Shown here: positions 52,428-64,000 of the stretch, piece by piece | How positions within the stretch are numbered: the first letter of the stretch is position 1 | Layout of the letters: every line of letters begins with the position of its first letter | DNA from: Mikania micrantha | Lineage: Eukaryota; Streptophyta; Magnoliopsida; Asterales; Asteraceae | Direction of reading: 5' to 3' | Assembly: GCA_009363875.1 (NCBI GenBank) | Contig: CM018697.1 | Coordinates: 49,307,484-49,371,483 of the forward strand | DNA length: 64,000 nucleotides | The notes under the pieces: generated by a model | What the model was told of the DNA's origin: nothing | Databases searched by the model: none | Seen by the model: the letters and a program-made list of their open reading frames with translations, nothing else | Translations under genes and position numbers: made by a program

Positions 52428-53405
52428 TGCAGAAGATCATGACGAGCACCTACGAAAGATGCTGGAACTCTTAAGGAAGGAAAAGTTATATGCTAAGTTG
52501 AGCAAATGTGAATTTTGGATGAGAGAAGTACAGTTCTTGGGACACATTATAAATGAGGACGGAATACAAGTAGATCCTTCAAAGGTAGAGGCTATTAAAG
52601 AATGGGAGATACCGAGAACTCCTACCGAAATAAGGCAATTTTTAGGATTGGCCGGTTATTACAGAAGATTTATTGAGAATTTTTCAAAGATATCACTACC
52701 TATAACTACTTTAACACATAAGAAAGTGACCTTTGAATGGGGAGAAAAACAGCAAGAAGCATTTGACACACTTAAGCAAAAGTTGTGTAGTGCACCTATA
52801 TTATCCTTACCAAAAGGGAACGAAGATTTCGTGGTGTATTGTGATGCTTCTAGATTGGGACTGGGTTGTGTTAATGCAAAGAAAGAAGGTAATTGCATAT
52901 GCATCAAGACAATTGAAAACACACGAGAAAAACTATACCACCCATGACTTAGAGTTAGGAGCTGTAGTGTTTGCTCTAAAGATATGGAGACACTACTTAT
53001 ATGGAACAAATTGTGTAATCTACACTGATCACGAGAGCTTACAACATATACTCGATCAGAAAATACTAAATATGAGACAAAGGAGATGGGTAGAGTTGCT
53101 AAGTGATTATGACTGTGAAATCCGGTATCATCTGGGAAAGGCAAATGTGGTAGCAGACGCCTTGAGTCGGAAAGAAAGAGTGATCCCATTAAGAGTAAAA
53201 GCCCTGAAGATGACAGTAGGAATTGACTTGAAGGAAAAGATCCATAAAGTTCAACAGGAAGCCTTGTCCAAGGAAAATTTAAAGGAAGATTCATTGACAA
53301 GAATCGAGAAACAATTTGATGAAGAAGTTCAAGGTAGATTGAAGGCATTCAAAGGAGATACCTCTGTATGGGGGTATGAGGGTAGTAATTTTAGAAGAAA
53401 CCCAT
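52428..53405 (+). pseudogene. Tekay O pol resumed: RT end and RNase H
   Basis: Frame from about 52426 reads AEDHDEHLRKMLELLRKEKL, FLGHIINEDGIQVD, FLGLAGYYRRF. It frameshifts near 52868 and continues CVLMQRKKVIAYASRQL-like in another frame (YTDHESLQHILDQ, VVADALSRKE). About 16-17 codons including the catalytic FIDD block are missing relative to the part before element I. Ends TAG at 53405. Confidence 0.85.
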
Positions 53406-54648
53406 AGGTTTAGATACTCAGTACATCCCGGCAGTGACAAAATGTACCATGAGATAAAAGAAAAATTCTGGTGGCCTGGGTTAAAAAGATCAATAGCAGA
53501 GTATGTCAGCAAATGTTTGACTTGTGCAAGAGTAAAAGCGGAGTATCAAAAGCCATCTGGATTGTTACAACAACCAGAGATACCTGCATGGAAATAGGAA
53601 CAGGTCACTATAGATTTTGTAACCAAGTTACCTCGGACCGCCAATGGTCATGACTCGATATGGGTAGTTGTTGATAGATTAACAAAAACGGCACACTTCT
53701 TACCCATAAGGGAAGATTACAAAATGGATAAGTTAGCAAAGATATATATGAATGAAATTGTGTCAAGACATGGAGTGCCTATATCAATAATCTCGGATAG
53801 AGATAGCGTCAAGATTCTGGAAAACTCTTCAGGAAGCTCTTGGAACCAAATTAAAACTAAGTACAGCGTACCATCGCCAAACGGATGGGCAAGGTGAAAG
53901 GACTATCCAGACATTGGAAGACATGCTGAGAGCGTGTGTAATAGATTTTGGAGGAAGTTGGGATACACACTTGCCATTGGTTGAGTTCTCCTATAATAAC
54001 AGTTACCATACTAGTATTTAAGCAGTACCGTTTGAGGCACTATATGGGAGAAAATGCAGATCACCGCTGTGTTGGAATGAAATAGGTGAAAGTAAATTAA
54101 CCGAGCCTGAGATTGTTCAAGAAACTACTGATAAGATTCATAAAATCAAGGAAAGAATGAAGGCTGCTCAAGACCGACAGAAGAGTTACGCAGATAAGAG
54201 ACGAAGGCCTTTGGAGTTCAGTGTGGGAGATAAAGTCATGCTAAAGGTATCACCGTGGAAGGGTACGATACGTTTTGGCAAACATGGGAAGTTGAACCCC
54301 CTATATATTGGACCCTTCAAAATTTTGGCATGAGTGGGACTTGTAGCTTATCAGCTAGAACTCCCATTGGAATTAGAAGGAATACATGACGTGTTCCATG
54401 TGTCAAACCTCAAGAAATGTTTAGTGGATGAAAGTTTGATCATACCTTACCGAGAGGCAAAGGTCAATAAACAATTACAATTCATGGAGGAACCTGTAGA
54501 AGTCATTAACACAAGTCAAGAAGCTGAGACGTAGTAAGATACCAATTGTGAAAGTACGTTGGGATTCCAAACGAGGACCTGAGTTTACTTGGGAAAAAGA
54601 ATCAGAGATGCGTAAGAAGTACCCTCAACTATTTAAAGCTACAAGTTA
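53376..54648 (+). pseudogene. Tekay O integrase and chromodomain region
   Basis: HRFRYSVHPGSDKMYHEIK ... CLTCARVK (zinc block), W-to-stop TAG at 53595-53597, VTIDFVTKLPRTANGHD, HGVPISIISDRDS, then frameshifts near 53808. Further pieces: GQGERTIQTLEDML (near 53890), AYQLELPLELEGIHDVFHV (54346), and VKVRWDSKRGPEFTWEKES (54550), ending at TAA 54646-54648. At least four disruptions. Confidence 0.85.
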
Positions 54649-54661
54649 ACTACGACCAATC

Positions 54662-54698
54662 AAATTTCGAGGACGAAATTTCTACAAGTAGGGGAGAC
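54662..54698 (+). other. Tekay O hairpin and polypurine tract
   Basis: AAATTTCGAGGACGAAATTT then AGTAGGGGAGAC before the LTR start at 54699. Confidence 0.85.
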
Positions 54699-55025
54699 TG
54701 TGACAACACACGAACCAGGTTTATATTAAAACTTTAATTACGACGCATCTTGTTAACATGTTTAGATAAACACACTTATTAGAAACATTAAGTAGAGAAA
54801 ATATGTCATTAGTTGGGAACAATAAAGTACACATGCCATAAAGGTTAGAAGCAAGAGATTTTTCTATGAAACATAATGATATACCTTTGTGACACAACGA
54901 GCTAAAATAAAACAAAACAATGATTACACTTATTTATATATATTTATATTCATGCTTAAATTTATGATAATCAAATTAGCTATGCAAGACTACAACTAAT
55001 AAGTAATTATCGTATTAAAAATGTA

Positions 55026-55494
55026 TGTATATAACGACATACATACATACATACATATATATATATATCTTTGTTAAGATTATTATAAGAACATGCAGCT
55101 ATATATAATTTCATGCATAGATTAACCCATTTAAAACACCACTCCTTACATTTCGTAAAAATATGCGCGTCACATATTAATATATATATATATATATATG
55201 TATACATGCACATGACGCACACATAAAAATTCAAACACAACTCTATACATATAAATTATACAAGACACTTACATACAAGCATACATATATACGGTATATA
55301 CACACACTAACGACATATATACATATATTCAATCCCATATATCATCAAACACTAAAAGCCAAAAATCCTTACACCACCTCCATAAAACCCCAATCCTAAA
55401 CCTATCTCTTTTCCATAATACTTACCCACTCCCCTCCCTCTCATTTCTTACACCACCACCGCCCCTTGTCTCTCTCTCCTCTCCCTATATTCGG
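55026..55494. repeat. LTR segment with TACA/TA microsatellites, absent from the 5' LTR
   Basis: (ACAT)n at 55040-55057, (AT)n at 55058-55068 and 55176-55200, then a C-rich region with CTCTCTCTC. The 5' LTR joins AAAATGTA directly to AACACACACACATATC at about 35322, consistent with a deletion there. Confidence 0.8.
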
Positions 55495-57158
55495 CCAAAC
55501 ACACACACATATCACCACTCTTCATTTCAACTTTTCCAACACAAAGAAAAACACTCTCCTTTCCTCTCCTCTCAAACCCGACGGGTTCCAACCATATTCA
55601 TCTCAAGAGCTTGTGATTTGGAGGTCACAACACAAGGTTATCCCGAGTTCAAGTTCTACATTGACGCAAAGGTTAGCTTGTTAGTCTCAAATGCTCGAAA
55701 ATCTTGTTCTATCTACTCCTCCTTTCACCACAACCCACGACAGCCCTAAACATTATTTTTTTAACTCTTTTCCAAACCATACAAACATGGGTTATCACTC
55801 ACATAAACGAAAAACACACATGCATGCACATGCATGTGTGAAAATTCGACTTTTCTAAGCCAAAAACCATGATTTTCACTACAATAACTCCTACAAATTC
55901 AAAGAATCGATTTTATTCCAAATCTAAAACACTCAAAGCCATGGGGGATGAGTACTTGGAACAATCCATACACATGCAAGTCATGCATGTGTAATTTCAT
56001 GGATTCGGAAACTCATAACTTCCATTTTTGTATGTTGCATGAACTCTAAATCCATTCTATGCCTTCTACATGTCTTATCAGCCCCACGAACATCTTGGAA
56101 ACGTTGAACACGAGTGTTAAGCACACGAGTAAGAACCACATCTCTTAAAAAATTATTATATGTGCATGCACGTATGCAAAAATGAATTTACAACTCATAA
56201 AATGATAACGTATGCATCACGAAATTTTGAGCAGGTTTATTTGTGATAATATACTTGGAAATATTGCATAAAATATTGGATTTATGACAATAGTCAAATA
56301 TGTTAGTGATTGTAGTCAAAAACTACACTTTGTAGGCTTTAGATTGTCATAAAATGTTAGAAATTCCTTAATCAGCCTTCTGGCCTTGTGTATGGTCGAA
56401 ATATGTTTATAATAATATAAGTATTGTACTCAAAAAGTTTGAGTATTTATTGATATGCCTAAAATAAGTTTTAGATTTATTAAAATCTCTATAAATCTTG
56501 ATAAAATCAACAAAAAATAACACCTGAGTGATAAAAATCTTAAGTACAATTTATTTTTGTAAGAATATAGTTATAGGACCTGAGAAAAATATTGAAACTA
56601 AAAATAGATGGTGTAACCTAATTATTTGCCATTTAATATAATGAAATAGGCTAAAAATACGAATTTAATTTGTTACTGTCCAAAATATGAAGTAAATATT
56701 TTTCTCAGTATGCTTATAATACAGGGATGTCCCAGTAAAAATTCGGTAATTTTTAGTGACTGTTAAATATTTATTTTGAAATTTTATATATTAATCAGTA
56801 CAAAATTCATTTAAAATAGTAAAAGACGTCTAAAAATCTTGAAATTTTTACAGTAGCCTAAGGACATACTTATTATACTATATAAAAATTTGTGGTAAAT
56901 CTTAGAGACCGAGAAATACTTATTATAATATTAAAGATATTAATGATTTTTAAAACAGTTTAAAATAGTAAACGAGCTTTAAAAATTCTGAAAAGTTTAC
57001 AGGAAACTAATAATACATGTATGAGGCTATACAAATATTTTGGAAATTTTGAGGATCAGAATCATTATCTGTGAATTTTTGAGGAATTTAAACATATAAA
57101 AACAATATTTGGTACAAGAGTTAAATATTGTAATAATAGTGAATGAATAAATAACAAT

Positions 57159-57345
57159 CCTCCCAGACCCTTTACTGATAAAAATAAAAAGGAAAAAAAA
57201 TTATAAATTTATAAAACCTATATTAGGCATTACAATTTCCTATTAAATGATTTTAAATACAAATCATCTTACAACCACTTATTTAAAACACTTGCAAACT
57301 ACGATTACCTAAAACTAGTTATAATCATATGAATAATATATATAC

Positions 57346-57394
<49 letters not shown>

Positions 57395-57443
57395 AGACAC
57401 TCAAACTCTTGAATATTGGCAAGTAAATAACTATACATTTTTA
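57159..57443. repeat. 285-bp segment present only in the 3' LTR, with (TG)n(TA)n
   Basis: Inserted between ATAACAAT and GAGGCGAATT compared with the 5' LTR. Contains GTGTGTGTGT and about 17 TA repeats (57345-57390). I see no terminal inverted repeats or coding sequence. Whether it is an insertion here or a deletion in the other LTR is open. Confidence 0.6.
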
Positions 57444-57600
57444 TGAGGCGAATTAGAAATAATGCATGAGAAACAATATCACATCAATATTTATGGCATG
57501 AATAATACTAAAGAGTCTAAACATATATTAGGCAAGTGAACCAATCAAGATTAACCATTGAACCATTCAATCACCAGATAACCAAGCACCAGAAATAGCA

Positions 57601-58131
57601 GGTGAGTTCATGTGATCCCTTTTCTTTTTACTGTTTTGGGATACTGAAAGCATGATCCATAAACTGTTTATAAAATTATATTTATGTGATAATGAACATC
57701 CGTTTCAAATAAAATTGCTTCCCCTAGACATTAAACATAATTTACAACCATTAACTCATTAGGAGAGCTGGTGAGTATATGGGTAGCACTACTTGGGGAA
57801 TCCCCCACACACAGTGGCCCGAAAGGGTGGCCTTATAGAAATAGGGTTGAAACCCCACTGAGGTTAATGTCAACCGTTGTGGCATATATTCTTTATGATA
57901 CATTTACACCGAGAGCAGGAACGGGTCTCGGAATGGGAAGTTAAATTAGAATGACCATGTTATGGGCTAACATTGTATGAGGCAAACGCCCGAGCATGGA
58001 GCAGGGTTGGTTGTACTGTTATTGAATTATCACATGTTATGCTTTATTGTATTATTGTTACTATCGTGTCATAATATTAAACTCATGATCTCACCAACTT
58101 TTTAGTTGACGTATTTTACCATGTCTTTCAG
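57601..58131 (+). other. Predicted LTR intron-like module, Tekay O 3' LTR
   Basis: Same blocks as 37139-37669 with few changes; the GT and AG positions are unchanged. Confidence 0.45.
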
Positions 58132-58397
58132 GTTGAATGATAAGAGTAGGCGAACTGAATCAGCTTCTAGAGGCGTAGTGTAGCTTTTAGAATAAAGTTA
58201 ATTGCAAACAATTTATGTTATTGGATAATGTTTTATTTGGCCCTGCGTGGCAATTTAGACAATTGTTGTGTGTTGAGACCTTATTTGCTTTAGTTTACTT
58301 TGGGCTATGGATTATTTATACTATGCTTCCGCCAAGTTAGTTAAATGATTTTGAGATCAATCGTTGTGCCCTAATCTCCTTGAGTTGGGGTGTGACA

Positions 58398-58402
58398 CCC
58401 GA
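58398..58402. repeat. Target site duplication of Tekay O, right copy (CCCGA)
   Basis: Directly after GTGTGACA. Four of five bases match the left copy CCTGA. Confidence 0.7.
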
Positions 58403-59055
58403 TGAGCCATACTACCTTGCTTGGGAGAGATTCCAGAATTTGCTTAGCAGATGCTCCCAGCATAGTCTCTCTAACTGGGCTCTTGTAGAGAAATTCTACA
58501 ATGGTCTAACTTATGAGACCCGGGCTTGTTTTGACACTTCTGCGGGTGGTCATCTTATGGGAAAGAGGGATGTTGCTGAGTGTACTGATATGTTTGCGAG
58601 CTTTGCTCAGGCTAAGTATGAGCAGAGGTCTGCTAATAGGAATTCCAATCCTATTTCTAGTTCCTCCTCTTCCACGAGAGGAGTTCACCACGTTAATGTG
58701 GATACTAGTGTGGCAGCTGCTCTTGAGGTCTTATCGAGGGATGTGAAGGAGTTGAAGATGAAGGTGGATAGGTATGAGATCTGTAGGGGTGGCCATGCCA
58801 CATCTGAGTGTTTGGTGGTCAACCAGTAGCAGGTTGACTATTTTGGCGGTCAAGGTAGGGGTAGCACGAACCCTTTCAATAACTCCTACAATCAAAATTG
58901 GAGAAACCACCCTAATTTTAATTGGCGCTCTTCCGGTAATCCCCCTGGTTTCCAATTTGGGTCATCTCATAACCAGGGGCAGGGTCATTCTTCGGTTAGT
59001 CATCAGAGTCATACACCGGGGGTGGGTAGTAATAGTGGTGGTAGTTCTAGGTAGC
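58403..59055 (+). pseudogene. Athila gag, 3' part
   Basis: PDEPYYLAWERFQNLLSRC, EKFYNGLTYETRACFDTSA, then one zinc-knuckle-like YEICRGGHATSEC whose first Cys is Tyr. TAG at 58827-58829; the frame continues with an Asn/Gly/Ser/Phe-rich tail (FNNSYNQNWRNHPNFNW) up to about 59052. A frame change follows. Confidence 0.8.
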
Positions 59056-59056
59056 A

Positions 59057-60507
59057 TGAGTAAGATAGAGGAGTTACTGACCCAATTGGTTGCTAAGGAT
59101 GCCAATACTCTGAAAACCCTTGCTGAGCATGACATTCTTCTGAAAAACCAACAATCTGTTTTTCTTGATCTTCAAAGATCTGTTGGTGATATTATTAAGC
59201 GTTTGGATGAGAGGCTCCAAGGCCAGTTTTCGGGTAGCACTCGGCCTAATCCAAACGTTCATGTGAAAGCAGTGACTACTAGGAGTGGTCGAGGGGGTGT
59301 GAGTGTAGAACCACCGGTTGAGGTAGATGATGAGGAACCGGTGGATGAGGAGATTGAGATGGAGACTCCTGGGGGGTGCACATGAGGCCAGTCCCAGCAA
59401 GTACAGTACCGACCAGTGAGTCTCCCGTAGTGGTCCCGGTTGAGAAGAAACTGGTTGAGGTTAGGCCGAGTCCTAAGATTGATCATGCACGACTTCCTTA
59501 CCCTGCTCGCTTAGCTCACCAAAAGCATGCTAAAGAGTATGGTCATTTTCTTGACATGTTCAAACAGTTGAAGATGAATCTGCCATTTATTGAGGCTCTT
59601 CAGCATATGCCCAATTTCTTAAGGATTTGTTGAAGAGCAAGGATCGGCTAGGGGAACTTTCCAATGTTCCATTGAGTGGGGGATGTTCTGCGGTGATTCT
59701 GAACAAGCTACCGGAGAAGTTGACAGATCCTGGGATCTTTACAATCCCATGTTTGTTTGGTAGTGACACTCAGAGGCACGCGTTGGCAGATTCAGGTGCT
59801 AGCATCAATTTGATGCCCTATTCTTTGTATGAAAGCTAGCACTTGGTGAACTTATGCCTACGCGCATGACATTGTCCCTTGCTGACCGGACGGTCAAGTG
59901 TCCACGGGGTATTGTTGAGAATCTGTTGGTGAAGGTGGACAAATTTGTGTTCCCCGTGGACTTTGTGATTCTTGACATGGAGGCCGATGAGAGTGTGCCT
60001 ATCATTCTAGGCCGTCCCTTCTTGAGGGCCGCTAAGGCCATCATTGATGTGTTTGATGGGAAGCTCACTCTTAGAGTGGGTGATGAGACTGTCACATTTG
60101 AGGTGGTGAAGTCTATGAGGCATCCCGGTGATCATGATGACTTTAGTGGCCCATTTTATTCTGTTTACTTCATAAATTCTTTCATGTCACACGTAGATAG
60201 GTGTCTTGAGTACGTGTGTGGGGCTGATTTGGTAGTTGAGAGGAGTGAGGAGGAGTTTGAGATAATTGATGAGGGTGTTGATGTTATTTCTGAGGTGTTA
60301 GAGATTGATGAGATGAGGGAGGAAAGTAAGAAGCCCTCTGTTGAGTCACCACCCACCCTAGAGCTTAAGGTTTTACCCTCCCACTTAGAGTATGCTTTTC
60401 TAGGAAAGGATTCCACCTTACCTGTTGTTATTTTATCTAGGTTGAGTGAGGAGGAGAAGAAGAGATTGCTAGGTGTGTTGAGGTTGTATAAGGAGGCTAT
60501 TGCTTAG
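59057..60507 (+). pseudogene. Athila gag-pol junction, protease and linker
   Basis: Frames change near 59380, 59630 and 59840. Segments: coiled-coil-like EELLTQLVAKDANTLKTLA, Arg/Pro linker, FLDMFKQLKMNLPFIEALQ, protease HALADSGASINLMPYSLYE (D-S-G-A active site), then LADRTVKCPRGIVENLLV and GRPFLRAAKAIIDV, the usual Athila protease end. Ends at TAG 60505-60507. Confidence 0.82.
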
Positions 60508-61402
60508 AGACTCTCCGATATCCAAGGCATTAGTCCTGCTTATTGCACACACAGGATACTCATGTAGGATGAGTATAAGCCGGTAGTCCAACCTCAGAGG
60601 CGTTTAAATCCCAATATGCAAGAGGTTGTGAAGAAGGAAGTGTTGAAGTTGATGGATGCGGGCTTGATTTATCCTATCTCGGATTCATCATGGGTGAGCC
60701 CGACTCAGGTTGTCCCTAAAAAGGGAGGGATGACAGTTACCACGAATGAGAAAAACGAGCTCATTCCTTCTCGCACTGTCACGGGGTGGCGAGTTTGCAT
60801 CGACTATAGGAAACTTAACGATGCCACCCGGAAGGATCACTTTCCCCTTCCTTTCATTGACTAGATGTTGGAGAGATTGGCGGGTCAGCAGTTCTATTGT
60901 TTCTTAGATGGCTTTTCTGGATATTTCCAGATCCCCATTGCACCGGAGGATCAGGAAAAAACCACATTCACGTGCCCCTATGGCACCTATGCTTACCGTC
61001 GCATGCCATTTTGGGCTATGCAATGCTCCTACTACATTTCAAAGGTGCATGGTAGCCATTTTCCAAGATTTGATTGAATCATCCATGGAGGTGTTTATGG
61101 ATGACTTTTCGATTTATGGCGCCTCATTTGATCAATGCTTGGTGAATCTTGAGAGGATGTTGAAGAGGTTTGTAGAGACGAAGTTGATGCTTAATTGGGA
61201 GAAGTGTCACTTCATGGTGACCGAGGGGATAGTGTTAGGTCATAAGATTTCGAGAGCGGGTATTGAGGTAGACCAAGCGAAGATAGAGACCATAAGTAAA
61301 CTCCCACCACCTTCAAGTGTTAAAGCCATTAGGAGTTTTCTTGGTCACGCGGGTTTTTATAGGCGATTCATTAAGGATTTTCCAAAATCACTAAGCCTAT
61401 GA
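60508..61402 (+). pseudogene. Athila reverse transcriptase
   Basis: Same frame continues with stops at 60565 and 60862: EYKPVVQPQRRLNPNMQEVV, LMDAGLIYPISDSSWVSP, WRVCIDYRKLNDATRKDHF, FLDGFSGYFQI. A shift near 61015 leads to NAPTTFQRCM and catalytic VFMDDFSIYG (about 61090-61120), then FLGHAGFYRRFIKDF. Confidence 0.87.
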
Positions 61403-62608
61403 CCCATCTTCTAGAAAAAAGATATCCCGTTTGTGTTTGATGAGGAATGCATGAAGGCCTTCAAGTTTTTGAAGGAGAGGCTTGTGAGTGCTCCTATTTT
61501 GGTTGCCCCCGATTGGAGCTTGCCCTTTGAGCTCATGTGTGATGCTAGTGACCAAGCCGTTGGGGTGGTCTTGGGGCAAAGAATAGACAAGCATTTTCAC
61601 CCGATATACTATGCTAGCAAAACTCTCAATGATGCTCAAGAGAACTACACTACCACCGAGAAGGAGCTTCTTGCGGTAGTGTTTGCTTTTGACAAATTCA
61701 GGTCTTACCTTGTACTTTCAAAGACCATCGTTTTCACCGACCATTCGGCTTTGAGGTTTCTTTTTGCAAAGAAAGATGCAAAACCTCGTCTCATTAGGAG
61801 GATTCTTTTGTTGTCGGAGTTTGACATTGAGATCAAAGATAAGAAAGGGGCTGAAAATGTGGCGGCCGATCATCTCTCCCGGTTAGAAGACCCGGGGAGT
61901 AGTGAGATTCGTGAGGAGGAGATTAGTGATAGGTTCCCTCACGAGATGATCGACTTTGTAGAGACGGAGAAGCAAGGAATGCCATGGTTCACTGACTTAG
62001 CAAACTTCCTTGCCCATGGAGTAGTGATTGAAGGGATGACTTCTCAACAAAAGAAGAAGTTCTTTAGAGATGCGGGTAAGTATATTTGGGATGACCCGTA
62101 TCTTTATCGTGTGGGAGGTGATAGGATTCTTAGGAGGTGTGTGAGTAGAACGGAGGGCCTAGATATTTTAAGACATTGTCATGAAGGCTTGATGGGTGGA
62201 CATCATGGACATCATTCCACCGCCCAAAAGGTCTTCAATTGTGGGTTTTATTGGCCTTCGGTGGTGAAGGATGCACTTGAGTTTGTGAAGAAGTGTGATC
62301 CTTGCCAACGTACCGGGAACATCTCTTCTAAGGATGAGATGCCTCAAAACCCGATTCAAGTGTTGGAGGTTTTTGATGTTTGGGGCATCGATTTTGTTGG
62401 ACCTTTCCCTTTGTCCAAAGGGAATAGGTATATACTCGTGGCCATAGATTATGTCTCAAAGTGGGTGGAGGCTCAAGCTTTGCCTACAAATGATGCCCGA
62501 GTAGTTCTCAAGTTCCTTAAGAAGTTGTTTAGTAGGTTTGGGACTCCTAGAGCTTTAATAAGTGACCGTGGCACGCACTTTTGTAACACAATGTTAGAAA
62601 AGGCATGA
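61397..62608 (+). pseudogene. Athila RNase H and integrase N-part
   Basis: FELMCDASDQAVGVVLGQR (RNase H), TEKELLAVVFAFDKF, FTDHSALRFL, AADHLSRLE. Integrase zinc block HCHEGLMGGHHGHHSTAQK ... KKCDPCQRTG. Core D in WGIDFVGPFP and D in LISDRGTHF. Stops at TGA 62606-62608. Confidence 0.88.
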
Positions 62609-63303
62609 CAACGCTACGGTATCACTCATCATTTAGCGACCGCGTACCATCCTCAAACAAGTGGTCAAGTGGAGAATGCAAACCGAGGGGTGAAAAGGAT
62701 ACTTGAGAAGACCGTAGGGAAGAGTCGGAAAGATTGGTCCGACAAGTTAGACGATGCGTTGTGGGCATTTAGAACGGCCTACAAGACACCTTTAGGAAAC
62801 ACACCATACATGGTCGTCTATGGCAAAGCGTGCCATCTTCCCGTTGAATTGGAACATAGAGCTCTTTGGGCTCTCAAGACGGTCAACCTTGATCTTACCG
62901 AGGCGGGTAAGAAGAGGTATTTCCAAATTCATGAGTTAGAAGCCCTTCGTGATGCGGTTTATGCACGTTCATTGAGCATTAAAGAGAAGACCAAGTCATT
63001 GCATGATAGGAGATTGAAGGGTTTAAAGGAGTTTAAGAAAGGAGATCGGGTTTTACTTTATAATTCCCGATTAAATTGTTTGGAGGGAAGTTGAAGTCCA
63101 AGTGGACGGGTCCATACGTGGTTGAAGAGGTTTTTCCATATAAAACCGTTGAGTTGCAAAACAAAGTTGACGGGAACACTTGGAAAGTGAATGGTCATAG
63201 ATTGAAACACTACATCGGAGGACCGATAGATGAGAATGAGGAGGGGGAAGAGATCCTCCTAGAGAACCCGAATGAAGAAAACGTTGAGGGGTTCTTGGGA
63301 TGA
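62609..63303 (+). pseudogene. Athila integrase C-part
   Basis: After the TGA the same frame reads RYGITHHLATAYHPQTSGQ and VENANRGVKRIL (catalytic E), WAFRTAYKTPLGNTPY, then a shift near 63075 to GKLKSKWTGPYVVEEVF and NGHRLKHYIG, ending TGA 63301-63303. This C-terminal form (KWTGPYVV) lacks a chromodomain, as expected for Athila. Confidence 0.87.
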
Positions 63304-64000
63304 AACCCGAGTGTATAGTTTGTAAATGGTAGGTTTTAGAGTTTTTGATGCATTTTTGGTGTGATTTTCGTATTTATTTTCCGTTTTTCGTTTTCGTTTT
63401 TGTGTGTTTTCTTGAGTTTTGCAGGTGTTTAATTATTTTGAAGCATGAAAGATGGATTTGAGCTACCAGGTATGTATCCTTTGCCTTAGAATAAATTTTA
63501 GGTGTGTAGGAAGGAAAAAAGAGTTGGAAATTTGGCTAAGGCATGAAAATCCCGGAAACTCTCTGGAAATTTGACCTGTCGCGTCACGTCACACCCACAT
63601 GCCCAGTTGTCACGCTACACCACAGATCTGGTCAAACACGCGGGTCAACTAGTTGTTGCGCTACGCGGCAACCTTCTGGTTACCTGTCGCGCTACGCGAC
63701 GCGTGCCCAGACGGGTTTTATTTGATTTCAAGCCCTAGATTTCATTTCCATCCCCATTTATTCTTCTCCAAACCATCGCCATCACCATCTTCACCACCAT
63801 TTATGTTTCTTACCACCATCTAACCACCAATTTCATCAACCAAAACCATAAACTATCACCCCAACCTTCGATTTCACCCATTTCTTCCACCATTTCTTCC
63901 CCATCTCACCATTTCACCACCTCCATCCTCCATTAACGGGTCCAAGGAAGAAGAAGAGGGATTTTCCTCAAAGCTTCAATTTTTCTTCTTAATCTCATCT
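63304..64000 (+). other. Athila post-integrase region
   Basis: No ORF I recognise. A TTTTGCAGG acceptor-like site (63417-63425) may serve a spliced env-like transcript. At 63578-63705 are CGCG-type motifs (CTGTCGCGTCACGTCAC, GTTGTTGCGCTACGCGGCAA, CTGTCGCGCTACGCGACGCG), like those in the Athila LTR at 33013-33130. From 63730 it is CCATC/ACCACC-rich. Confidence 0.55.

Larger units (their letters stand above)
34994..58397 (+). mobile_element. Outer Tekay-like Ty3/gypsy element O
   Basis: 5' LTR 34994-37935, primer site 37939-37952, pre-gag ORF 38103-38798, gag 39248-40453, protease/RT to 41574, interruption by element I, RT remainder to integrase 52428-54648, polypurine tract, 3' LTR 54699-58397. 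Every coding segment has frameshifts or stops. Confidence 0.88.
54699..58397 (+). mobile_element. Tekay O 3' LTR (3699 bp)
   Basis: TGTGACAACACACG ... GGGGTGTGACA. Same order as the 5' LTR: donor AAAG|GTTAGC (55671/55672), donor CAG|GTGAGTTC (57601/57602), acceptor TCTTTCAG (58131/58132). Two segments are absent from the 5' LTR: about 55026-55494 (microsatellite-rich) and about 57159-57443. Confidence 0.9.
32795..64000 (+). mobile_element. Athila-like Ty3/gypsy element (runs past the window end)
   Basis: 5' LTR 32795-34326, tRNA-Asp primer site 34333-34350, gag 34481-34993 and 58403-59055, protease to integrase 59057-63303, downstream region 63304-64000. The element is split by Tekay O (34994-58397). 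The env-like region and 3' LTR are beyond the window. Confidence 0.85.

Noticed and set aside
55007..55240. Minus-strand ORF in the O 3' LTR
   Set aside because: Translation of (TACA)n and (TA)n microsatellites (YIYIYI, CMYVC).
57159..57443. A MITE inserted in the O 3' LTR
   Set aside because: No terminal inverted repeats or clear target duplication; it may be a deletion in the other LTR.
34994..58397. O and I as tandem elements side by side
   Set aside because: Pol of O stops in RT at 41574 and resumes at 52428, so I is nested inside O.

Overview
The window is plant nuclear repeat DNA: a deep nest of LTR retrotransposons with no intact host gene. Ty1/copia (SIRE-like), Ty3/gypsy Tekay-like chromovirus and Ty3/gypsy Athila-like elements are all present. 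The families, the Copia element with a large extra ORF after pol, and general sequence style recall Asteraceae genomes. That assignment is from memory and not proven by the sequence.

Left nest, 1-32453. The 3' part of a SIRE-like Copia element (1-11239, +) ends in a 465-bp LTR. It carries an extra ORF of about 1,170 codons downstream of pol, split by a 3.61-kb solo LTR (A, 4589-8198, -) with a perfect 5-bp duplication. The Copia element sits inside the LTR of a Tekay composite (11240-27466, -), arranged LTR(partial)-internal-LTR-internal-LTR. The composite lies in a further LTR fragment (B, 27467-28758, -). B interrupts another LTR (C, 28759-32453, -), and C abuts a MULE transposase remnant (32454-32794), the oldest sequence seen.

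Right nest, 32795-64000. An Athila-like element (+) starts at 32795 and runs off the window. Its gag is interrupted by an outer Tekay element (O, 34994-58397, +; duplication CCTGA/CCCGA). The RT of O is interrupted by an inner Tekay element (I, 41575 to about 52425, +), whose right junction carries a deletion.

Four things stand out. (1) Six different Tekay-type LTRs share an ordered module: TATA-like box, a first GT donor, a CAGGTGAGTTC / CCCCTTTT / GGGG block, and a CTCACCAAC...TTTTCAGG acceptor block before the primer site. This looks like introns or a structured leader built into the LTR. (2) Both internal copies of the minus-strand Tekay carry a 101-bp GT-AG segment whose removal restores gag. 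(3) Elements O and I share an ORF between the primer site and gag. (4) Short CpG-rich motifs (CGCGGTACGCG, GGTTCG) form clusters, often near a TATA box, in otherwise unrelated families. All coding regions except the 1039-codon pol of I and the Copia RT-RNase H are broken by stops or frameshifts.
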